DNA of 64,000 nt from ZC4RG20 sp963702105 (GTDB lineage: Bacteria > Pseudomonadota > Gammaproteobacteria > Steroidobacterales > Rariloculaceae), in NCBI GenBank assembly GCA_963702105.1, contig OY969712.1, positions 3,534,001 to 3,598,000 of the forward strand. The letters run 5' to 3'. How positions within the stretch are numbered: the stretch's first letter is position 1; each line of letters opens with the position of its first letter. The translations under genes were made by a program, and so were the position numbers. The notes under the pieces were generated by a model. The model was not told the origin of the DNA. It saw only the letters and a program-made list of their open reading frames with translations, and did not search any database. Below, one piece after another: positions 1 through 6,278 of the stretch.

Positions 1-602
1 GCGTCGCCGCGCACCTTCGCAAAGTCCTTGTTCTCCTCGAGCAGCGTCAAAGCGCGCAAACCCACGTGGTCCGCCGCGTCGAGCGCCGCCAAGGCGTCGT
101 CCCGCTTGCCGAGCGCGAGCAGGTTCCGGGCCCGCTCGACGTCGACCATGGCTTCCGGAGCATTCGCCGTGCGGGCCTTCTCGAGCGTCTCGAGCGCCTC
201 CTTGTGGCGGCCGAGCTCGCGCTGCGCCTGCGCAATGCGCAGCAGGCTCAGGCGGTCGTCCGGGCTCGCCGCGAGGATCTGCCTGTAATGGACGATGGCG
301 TCCTCCCAGCGGCCCTGCTCGAACGCGAGCTCCGCCGGGTCGGCGACGACGGGCTTCTCGTCGGCGCCGGTACCGGTTCCGCTGTCGGCGCCGGCGTCCG
401 CGTTGGCGCTCGACGCCGCGCCCGCCGCCGTGGAGGCCGCAGCCGAGGCCGACCGGGCGCCCGCCGAGGACGCCTCCTCGGCAGCGGCCGCGTGAGCTTG
501 CCGCGATCCCGGCAGCGCGCCCGATTGGGCGTTCGCCCATCCCGCCGCGGTCAGTGCGGCTGCCATCATGCCGGTCGAGAGCCCTATTTTCAGACAGTCC
601 AT
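1..602 (-). CDS. Secreted tetratricopeptide-repeat protein, N-terminal part (C-terminus outside window)
   Basis: The reading frame starts at ATG 602-600 behind a strong GGAGG five bases upstream and runs off the left edge, so about 200 residues are visible. Residues 1-26 look like a Sec signal peptide (hydrophobic MMAAALTAAG stretch, then an Ala-x-Ala-like site before QSGA). Residues 30-65 are an Ala/Ser/Gly-rich linker. From about residue 75 there are TPR-like helices: an ELAFEQGRWEDAIVHYRQIL segment, then DDRLSLLRIAQAQRELGRHK and EALETLEKAR. TPR domains are protein-interaction scaffolds, and this one should act in the periplasm. No catalytic domain is visible in the part present. It is transcribed away from the tRNA gene. 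Confidence 0.8.
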   Translation of the reverse strand, partial: MDCLKIGLSTGMMAAALTAAGWANAQSGALPGSRQAHAAAAEEASSAGARSASAAASTAAGAASSANADAGADSGTGTGADEKPVVADPAELAFEQGRWEDAIVHYRQILAASPDDRLSLLRIAQAQRELGRHKEALETLEKARTANAPEAMVDVERARNLLALGKRDDALAALDAADHVGLRALTLLEENKDFAKVRGD

Positions 603-729
603 CGTCACCTCCACAAGGTCCGCCGTATGGTCTTGGGAATGAGCAGAAGACGCAAGTTCTTCCGGAGGTGTCGCCGAATAGGGGCGTCGTGCCGGGCTCG
701 GGGCGCCCGAGCACCGCTGCCTCCCCGCC

Positions 730-758
730 TTGCAACAGCCTTTGGGCCTCGGGAGAAT
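730..758 (+). promoter_or_regulatory. Candidate sigma-70 promoter for tRNA-Ser
   Basis: TTGCAA at 730-735 and GAGAAT at 753-758 are separated by 17 bases, and the tRNA begins about 56 bases after the -10 box. The -10 match is only 4 of 6, so this is a suggestion from spacing and position. The remainder of 603-813 shows no gene. Confidence 0.33.
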
Positions 759-813
759 GCTGGCCCCGGGGACAGGCGACACGGGCGTCGATGGCGCCGG
801 TATCCGGGCTCCA

Positions 814-903
814 GGAGGGGTGGCTGAGCGGTTTAAGGCGCTGGTCTTGAAAACCAGAGAGGTTTTACGACCTCCGTGGGTTCGAATCCCACCCCCTCCG
901 CCA
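814..903 (+). tRNA. tRNA-Ser(UGA), CCA encoded
   Basis: A full class II tRNA fold can be drawn by eye. The acceptor stem GGAGGGG (814-820) pairs with CCCCTCC. The anticodon stem is CTGGT/ACCAG with loop CTTGAAA, giving anticodon TGA at 848-850. A long variable arm (GAGG/CCTC around TTTTACGA) is typical of tRNA-Ser, followed by the T-arm sequence GGGTTCGAATCCC, discriminator G900 and encoded CCA 901-903. It reads UCA/UCG-type serine codons. No direct repeat of its 3' end was seen elsewhere in the window, so there is no sign of an integrated element using it. Confidence 0.97.
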
Positions 904-1051
904 CGGCCCAACGGATATTCCGCGGCTGCAAGCCGAAGCCGACTACCACGCGAACCAGCTTGCCTTTCGAGAAGCCCTCGACTTTCGCGAGAAGTAGTTC
1001 GCCCTGCGAAACGTCTCGCCGCGTCGGCAAATCGCGAGCGCCCCGCTTCGA

Positions 1052-2290
1052 CTAATCGTTTCTCGCCGCGCCGGCGCCAGCGACGCCGTCGCGCGGCAGC
1101 CGGATAGTCACCGTCGTTCCGCGCGACGCCTCGGACTCGATTTCCATCTCGCCGCCATGCGCGAGCGCGATGCTTCGTGCGATAAAGAGCCCGAGGCCGA
1201 GACCATGACCCTGCCGCCGCTCGGGAGCGCGGCCGCGCGCCAGCATCTCGAGCGGGTGGCGCATCGCCCGCCTGACGCGCGAGGGAATGGGTCTTCCCGC
1301 ATTGTGAACGGTGAGCGCGACGTGCCGACCGCCGTCCTTCGCCGTGACGGTGACGGGTGCCTCCCGGCGGCCATACAGCACAGCATTCGTGACGATGTTC
1401 GTGAGCATCTGTTCCAGACGTCCCGCGTCCCAGCGGCCGGTCAGGTCTCCGGCGCAATGCACTTCGACCGTCGCGCCCGGGTTCGTCGACCGGACGGCTT
1501 CGGCGACCCGCCGACACATGTCGCCCAAGTCCATGCGCTGCCTGTGAACAACGAGGGCTGCGCCGATGCGCACGCGGGCAAGATCGAGCAGATCGCCGAT
1601 TATGCGGCGCATCTGGAGCGCCGCATCGCGAGCACGCCCGGCCGCCACGGCATGGCGCGCGGATTCGCCGTCTACGAGCACGAGCTCGGCGGAGGCGAGC
1701 ACGACGCCGAGCGGAGCCCGCAGGTCGTGGGCGACGACGGCGGCGAAAACGTCTCGCGTTCGGTCGATCCGCTCCTGTAACCCGAGCACCGCCGCCGTCA
1801 ACGATTCGTCGACGGCCTCGTTGAACGACAGCAATTCGCCCCAGGCCTCCCGGTCGAGCTTCGGCGCGTAGTCGATCCACCGCCGCATGACGATGGCGCG
1901 CAATGCGCTGTACTCGGCCATCATTTCATCGAGCGTGAGGCCCCGAGCATAGAAGTGCTCGGCCTGCCGTTCGGCCGTGCTGCGCAAAGAAGCGGCGCCT
2001 GCGAGAGAAGCCTCGTTCGAAGCCCCGCCAGCAGGCGAATCGCCGCTCCGAAGCGAAGCGCTCTCGCCGGGATCCCGCCTCGGCCGACGCTCGTTCATCG
2101 CAGCCGCTATCGCGTGCAGACTGCGTCCGAGCCTGCGATGCTGGGCCCGTTTGCCGAGGCTGCCCGGCCGACTCGGAGGCCGGCCGGCCCGCTGCGCACA
2201 CTCCGAAGCGATCGACTCGATGTTCCCCTCGATGTAGCAGGCCATCGCCATGGGTCGATCCTTCGTCAGCGCCAGGTCTCTCGCCGCCAT
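1052..2290 (-). CDS. Sensor histidine kinase with RsbRD-like N-terminal domain
   Basis: 412 residues, ATG start behind AAGGA. There are no transmembrane segments, so it is probably a soluble sensor. Residues about 110-175 (LTLDEMMAEYSALRAIVMRR region) resemble the N-terminal sensory domain of RsbRD-type proteins. The H-box is VAHDLRAPLG with the phospho-acceptor His at about 188. The C-terminal HATPase domain shows an N-box (LTNIVTNAVLYG) and a GLGLGLFIARSIALAHGG glycine box. It autophosphorylates and passes phosphate to a response regulator, but no regulator gene is adjacent, so it is an orphan kinase and its stimulus is unknown. Residues 35-100 are basic and Arg/Ser-rich, unlike the rest. 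The gene is divergent from the small gene at 2660. Confidence 0.9.
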   Translation of the reverse strand: MAARDLALTKDRPMAMACYIEGNIESIASECAQRAGRPPSRPGSLGKRAQHRRLGRSLHAIAAAMNERRPRRDPGESASLRSGDSPAGGASNEASLAGAASLRSTAERQAEHFYARGLTLDEMMAEYSALRAIVMRRWIDYAPKLDREAWGELLSFNEAVDESLTAAVLGLQERIDRTRDVFAAVVAHDLRAPLGVVLASAELVLVDGESARHAVAAGRARDAALQMRRIIGDLLDLARVRIGAALVVHRQRMDLGDMCRRVAEAVRSTNPGATVEVHCAGDLTGRWDAGRLEQMLTNIVTNAVLYGRREAPVTVTAKDGGRHVALTVHNAGRPIPSRVRRAMRHPLEMLARGRAPERRQGHGLGLGLFIARSIALAHGGEMEIESEASRGTTVTIRLPRDGVAGAGAARND

Positions 2291-2367
2291 GATGTCCTTT
2301 GCTTCACCGCGAGCGGGGCCGCAAGAATGGGCCGCATTTCATAAGTACACGAACCGTGAAGCGTTCG

Positions 2368-2397
2368 GTTGCATTGCAACATAGCTCTTTGCCAAAG
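2368..2397. promoter_or_regulatory. Two adjacent small dyads in the 2291-2659 divergent intergenic region
   Basis: The 369-bp gap between the kinase and the small gene holds a perfect dyad GTTGCA-T-TGCAAC (2368-2380) and, 6 bases on, CTTTG-C-CAAAG (2387-2397). Their position about 80-110 bp upstream of the kinase start suits an operator. No convincing -10/-35 pair was found for either gene, and the rest of the gap shows no gene. Confidence 0.3.
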
Positions 2398-2659
2398 CTA
2401 ACCTGTCGCACATGAGAGACGGTCCCTCGCGCGAAAGCGCCGAACGGGAGAGATGCCCGCCGCGCACGGAGAATCGCGGGACCGGGCGGGTCGGGATCCG
2501 CCCGGCGAGCAGGGGAAGCCACCTCGACGGCCCCGCCGCCCGCCGCGGAATAGGTCATTGGGTGAGTCCTTAGGTAGCCTCCCGGAGCAACGCTACGGCG
2601 GCCCCGACCGTGTCGCATATCGAAGGAGAGGTCACCCTTATCGAGCGAGGAGCATGCGC

Positions 2660-2896
2660 ATGACGGATTGGCTTCCAAATTCGAAAAGTTTCGTATTCAG
2701 CGAATCGGAATGGGAATGGATCGAGCGCCGGGCAGAGGAAATCTGCGTGACGGCCGGCGATCCATTGCCTTTCGCCCGATCCGCTGCGATTGCGGATCTC
2801 GTTCGCCTTCGCCGGCGGCCGAAGGCGGAGATCCTCCAATTCAGACCGCGGCCCGATTCCAGCGCCCCGAGCGTCGCGCGGCCGCGACGAAGCTGA
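2660..2896 (+). CDS. Small hypothetical protein (78 aa)
   Basis: I do not recognise a family. The chosen start is ATG 2660 because GAGGAG lies 7 bases upstream; an in-frame ATG at 2654 is the alternative. The first 50 residues have normal protein composition (DWLPNSKSFVFSESEWEWIE, then RRAEEICVTAG), with a predicted helix rich in Trp/Glu. The tail is basic and Ser/Pro/Arg-rich. No signal peptide or membrane segment is seen. The frame stays open further upstream, but that part is Arg/Pro-rich and looks non-coding. The gene ends just before the sigma-54 promoter at 2915. Function unknown; that it is expressed is inferred only from the ribosome-binding site and composition. Confidence 0.5.
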   Translation: MTDWLPNSKSFVFSESEWEWIERRAEEICVTAGDPLPFARSAAIADLVRLRRRPKAEILQFRPRPDSSAPSVARPRRS

Positions 2897-2914
2897 GCCG
2901 CCGCCGGAGATGTA

Positions 2915-2931
2915 TTGGCACGGACATTGCT
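2915..2931 (+). promoter_or_regulatory. Sigma-54 (RpoN) promoter, -24/-12 elements
   Basis: The sequence TTGGCACG-GACA-TTGCT matches the RpoN consensus (YTGGCACG, four bases, TTGCW) at essentially every conserved base, including the invariant GG and GC. Transcription would start near 2943 on the plus strand. The next gene is the exported protein at 3280, so the leader would be about 340 nt. Nothing convincing is encoded between 2932 and 3279. No enhancer-binding activator gene is in the window, and no obvious upstream activator dyad was found. Confidence 0.6.
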
Positions 2932-3279
2932 TGTCCTCCATAGAGCTTCTTGGACCGAACCTATTCCGGCCGCGGCGGCATATCGACGCCGGTTTCGTTC
3001 CATGAGGCACGGTGTCGCAGCAGCGGAGCACGCTGCCGACGCAAAGAGTTCCGCCGGGCGGGGGCGCACATCCTGCTTCCCGCTTCGTTCCCGCAGCACC
3101 CCTGCCCGGCCCCTCCCACTGCCTCGCAGCGGGCCTCTCGCACGGTCGCCCCGAGGCACGACAGACGCCGCGAGCACTCTGAGCTATCATCGCCGGACGC
3201 GGCGGCCGGAGTGCCGCCATCCGGTCTGTCGGCTCGCTGCGAGGGCGCGACGGCAGGCGCGCTTCCGGGGAGTTAGAGA

Positions 3280-4116
3280 ATGAAAATAGCATCGATCGTA
3301 GCCGCAGCTTCGCTGCTCCAGGCCGCGGCGCTGGCGCCGCTGCCCGCTTTCGCACAAGGCCCGAGCGGCGCGGCGGCCGCGCATAGCCAACCCGCGGCGC
3401 AGCCCGCTCCGCCCGCGCCCCGGCTGCCCGACGGCACCGTGGACCTCGGCGGCAACGGCGTCTGGAGCCTGCCATACATCACGAATTTCGCGGACCATCT
3501 CGTCGGCGCCGACGAGGTCCCGTTTCTGCCGTGGACCAAGGCGCTGCACGCCTACAACCGCTCGACCAACGTGGAATACGACCCGGAAGGGTTCTGCCTG
3601 CCGCCCGGCGGCCCGCGCGCGTTCGCGACGCCCTACCCCGCGCAGTTCCTGCAGCAGAAGAACCGCATCGTCGTGATCTTCGAGGGCGGCGCCCACGTGT
3701 GGCGGCAGATCTTCATGGACGGGCGCCCGCACCCGACCGGCGACGACCTCGTGCCGACCTACTTCGGCCACTCCGTCGGGCATTGGGAGGGCGACACGCT
3801 CGTCGTCGATACGGTCGGCTACAACGAGAAGACCTGGATCGACTACAACGGCCACAACCACACTAATCAGCTGCACACGGTCGAGCGCATCACGCGGCCC
3901 AACCTCGACACATTGCACTACCAAGTCACGATCATGGACCCGGGCGCCTACAGCAAACCCTGGACCGTCGCGTGGGACATCCCGTGGCATGCGGGGCAGG
4001 AGCTCGCGGAGTACATCTGCCAGGAAAACAACAAGTACCTGCTCGCGCTCAAGGACGAATTCGGCCAGCCGTTCTTCGAGAAGCACCCGGTGAAATCGCT
4101 CGCGGAAGCCAAGTAG
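3280..4116 (+). CDS. Exported protein of unknown function (278 aa)
   Basis: Residues 1-25 form a clear Sec signal peptide (MKIASIVAAASLLQAAALAP, cleavage after AFA). A Pro/Ala linker follows to about residue 45. The mature domain begins LPDGTVDLGGNGVWSLPY and contains conserved-looking aromatic and acidic patches: VEYDPEGFCLPPGGPR, then VWRQIFMDGRPHP, then GHSVGHWEGDTLVVDT. This layout matches a family of secreted hypothetical proteins I associate with Gammaproteobacteria and Acidobacteria, often near carboxypeptidase-regulatory-like or quinoprotein genes. No catalytic motif can be named. The next gene starts immediately at its stop codon, so the two form an operon, probably driven by the sigma-54 promoter at 2915. 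Confidence 0.75.
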   Translation: MKIASIVAAASLLQAAALAPLPAFAQGPSGAAAAHSQPAAQPAPPAPRLPDGTVDLGGNGVWSLPYITNFADHLVGADEVPFLPWTKALHAYNRSTNVEYDPEGFCLPPGGPRAFATPYPAQFLQQKNRIVVIFEGGAHVWRQIFMDGRPHPTGDDLVPTYFGHSVGHWEGDTLVVDTVGYNEKTWIDYNGHNHTNQLHTVERITRPNLDTLHYQVTIMDPGAYSKPWTVAWDIPWHAGQELAEYICQENNKYLLALKDEFGQPFFEKHPVKSLAEAK

Positions 4117-4584
4117 GTGAAAGGCGCGCGCGCCGAGCTCGGCCTGCCTCGCGGCCTGGCGGCGCTCGGCGTGCTTGGCGCCCCTGCCGCCCTCGCCGCC
4201 CTCGCCGCCGTGGCCGCGCTCGCCGTCTCGCCGCTGGGCGCGCCCGCGGCACGGGCCGCCGGCGCGCCCGGCTGGCAGAGCTTCGCGGACTGCGCGGCGG
4301 GCTACCGCGCCAATTGGAAGGATCGCCTCTCCGATCCGAGCCGGCCGCCCGAGATGCGCGACACGATCAAGGCCCAGTCGGACGACTACGAGGCCGCGGC
4401 CGTGCGGCGCTATCGCGCGCAGACCGGCGCGAGCGAAGCGGCGGCGAAGCAGGCTGTCGCGGGCTACGTCGCGGATCGGCTCGCGGACTTCGTCGCCATG
4501 GACAAGGGCGACAAACTCAACGACTTCCTCGACCGCTGCCCGCAGCCGGACGCGCAGCCGGCGTCGGCGGGCGGAGAAGGCTAG
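4117..4584 (+). CDS. Small exported protein of unknown function (155 aa)
   Basis: The start is GTG 4117, directly after the TAG of the upstream gene, consistent with translational coupling. Residues 1-48 hold a long Ala/Leu-rich signal-like segment ending ARAAG. The mature part (GWQSFADCAAGYRANWKDRL onward) is helical, with two cysteines, at SFADCAAGY near the start and LDRCPQP near the end, which could form a disulfide in the periplasm. No recognised domain. Its stop overlaps the last codon of the convergent gene on the other strand. Confidence 0.6.
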   Translation: MKGARAELGLPRGLAALGVLGAPAALAALAAVAALAVSPLGAPAARAAGAPGWQSFADCAAGYRANWKDRLSDPSRPPEMRDTIKAQSDDYEAAAVRRYRAQTGASEAAAKQAVAGYVADRLADFVAMDKGDKLNDFLDRCPQPDAQPASAGGEG

Positions 4585-6266
4585 ATCCCCGCATACCAGT
4601 CGTAGCCCTCGTCCTCCCAATAGCCGCCTCGCCCGCCGCCGATGCGGGCGAAGCTCTCGACGGCTTCGATGCGCTGCACGAATTTCGCCATCTTGTAGCC
4701 GAGCTGACGCTCGACGCGCAGGCGTAGCGGCGCCCCATGCGCGATCGTGAGCGGCGCGCCGTTCAGCCGGTACGCGAGGATCGTCTGCGGGTGGAAGGCA
4801 TCGACGAGGTCGATCGTCTCGTAGTAGAGGTCCTTGCCCTCGAAGTAGCGCGGCAGCTCGTCGGCGCAGCGGAACACGATGTAGCGGGCCTCGGGCGCGA
4901 GGCGCACGAGGTCGAGGATGCGCGCGAGCTGTGGGCCCGTCCAGCCGCCGATGCAGCTCCAGCCCTCGACGCAGTCGTGGCGCGTGATCTGCGTGCGGGC
5001 CGGCAGCGCCTCGAGATCGGCAAGCGAGAAGCTCATGGGCCGCTCGACGAGGCCGCCCACCTCGAGCCGCCAACCGCGCCATCCGGCGCGTTCGAGCGCG
5101 AGGTAGGCCGGAGGAAGGTTGTAGGTGTCCTGAGATCCATTCGGCTTGAAATATTTCGAGACATCGGCCGGGGCGAATTCGGGGGCCAGCGCGCCGCGCC
5201 GCAACAGCGCGCGCTGCACGAGCTCGGTCAGGCCGTTGGCGCCGGCCATGAGATCGCGGAACGAAGGCGCCGCCGAGCTCCTGGCGCAGCCGCCGAGCCC
5301 GAAGCCGAAAGACACGCCGAGCGCCGCGGCCCCGGCTGCCCGGACGAAGCGGCGCCTCGCGGCAGCCTCGAGGGGCGCGTCGGAAGCGGCCTCGAGCGGG
5401 GCGTCGGAAGCGGGCTCGAGCGGCGCATCGGCCGCGGGCTCGAGCGCATGGCGGCCCGTGATCATCGCACGCAGGTTATCGAGCCAGCCCGCCGCCAAGA
5501 CCATGAGCACGTGCACGACGACGAACCCCACGAGCAGCCAGGCGACGACGAAGTGCAGCGTGCGCGCGGACTGGCGCCCGGCGAACAGGTGCAGCAGCCA
5601 GGGCGCGGCGGCGTCCACGCCCGGCGACAGCGTGAGGCCCGTGAGCGCCGCGAGCGGCAGCAGCACCAGCGCTACCGCGAGATAGCTGAGCTTCTGCAAA
5701 ACGTTGTAGCGGCGCGCCTGCGCATCGCGGCTGAACCTGAGGCGTGCGTGATCGAGAAGGCTCCTGCCGAGCCCGCGCAGCTCTGCGCGGCGCGGCAGCA
5801 GGTCGCGCTGCAAATGCCGAGCGACGAGCGAATAGCCGAGATAGAGCAGCCCGTTCGCCGCGAAGATCCAGGCGAAGAAGAAGTGCCACACGCGGCCCGT
5901 CGCGAGATCCTGCCAGCGCGGGATCGTGAGCCACGCCGGAAAGGCGCGCGGCACGCCTTCCCCGCCGATCGTGGACCAGCCGAGCAGGCCCGTGGTCTCG
6001 AACCTGTGACCGAAGATCGTCGTGAAGCCGACGGGACTGCCCTGCTCGTAGTGGCTGCCGATGCGCAGCAGCGGATGGTCGAAATCCGAGGCCCGGCCCC
6101 AGTACAACGAAGGATGGGCGTTGAAGATCTGCAGACCGCTCATGAACAGGATTGCGACGCAGAGCGCGTTGACCCAGTGCGTGACGCGGACGGGCAGCGA
6201 GTGGCGATACACCGAGGCCTCTCGCGCGCGCCGCGCGGCTCCCTCCGGTGCTTCGATGCTGCTCAT
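4581..6266 (-). CDS. Cytochrome b561-type membrane protein fused to a sulfite-oxidase-family molybdopterin domain
   Basis: 561 residues. The N-terminal half (about 20-290) is a four-helix cytochrome b of the Ni/Fe-hydrogenase/thiosulfate-reductase type, with haem-binding His candidates in VTHWVNAL, VWHFFFAW and LHFVVAWLL...VVHVLM. After a short tandem linker comes RRRFVRAA at residues 304-311 and a hydrophobic segment, then a soluble oxidoreductase domain (about 340-561). That domain has the Mo-ligating Cys in HDCVEGWSCIGGW (Cys432) and the usual LRLRVERQLGYK basic patch. In MsrP/MsrQ (YedYZ) these two functions are separate proteins; here they are one chain in the order haem then Mo. Likely role: periplasmic oxidation or reduction of a sulfur or S-oxide substrate using quinone-pool electrons. 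The substrate is not determinable. Confidence 0.85.
   Translation of the reverse strand: MSSIEAPEGAARRAREASVYRHSLPVRVTHWVNALCVAILFMSGLQIFNAHPSLYWGRASDFDHPLLRIGSHYEQGSPVGFTTIFGHRFETTGLLGWSTIGGEGVPRAFPAWLTIPRWQDLATGRVWHFFFAWIFAANGLLYLGYSLVARHLQRDLLPRRAELRGLGRSLLDHARLRFSRDAQARRYNVLQKLSYLAVALVLLPLAALTGLTLSPGVDAAAPWLLHLFAGRQSARTLHFVVAWLLVGFVVVHVLMVLAAGWLDNLRAMITGRHALEPAADAPLEPASDAPLEAASDAPLEAAARRRFVRAAGAAALGVSFGFGLGGCARSSAAPSFRDLMAGANGLTELVQRALLRRGALAPEFAPADVSKYFKPNGSQDTYNLPPAYLALERAGWRGWRLEVGGLVERPMSFSLADLEALPARTQITRHDCVEGWSCIGGWTGPQLARILDLVRLAPEARYIVFRCADELPRYFEGKDLYYETIDLVDAFHPQTILAYRLNGAPLTIAHGAPLRLRVERQLGYKMAKFVQRIEAVESFARIGGGRGGYWEDEGYDWYAGI
5365..5446. repeat. 24-bp tandem repeat (about 3.4 copies) inside the fusion gene
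   Basis: Units at 5365-5388, 5389-5412 and 5413-5436 plus a partial copy encode the eight-residue repeat (A/S)DAPLE(P/A)A between the membrane cytochrome and the internal RRR segment. The unit is in frame, so copy number can change linker length without breaking the gene. Confidence 0.85.
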
Positions 6267-6278
6267 GATGTTGCCCGA

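Noticed and set aside
833..1030. Leftward 65-codon frame with GVGFEPTEVVKPLWFSRPAP
   Set aside because: This is the well-known false protein produced by translating the antisense of a tRNA-Ser gene (814-903).
904..1051. Possible attachment site or gene remnant after tRNA-Ser
   Set aside because: A 23-codon open tail (LQAEADYHANQLAFREALDF) is suggestive, but no start, no integrase and no duplicate of the tRNA 3' end were found.
2932..3279. Several short frames in the leader after the sigma-54 promoter
   Set aside because: Compositions are Arg/Pro/Ser-rich with no ribosome-binding site or family resemblance.
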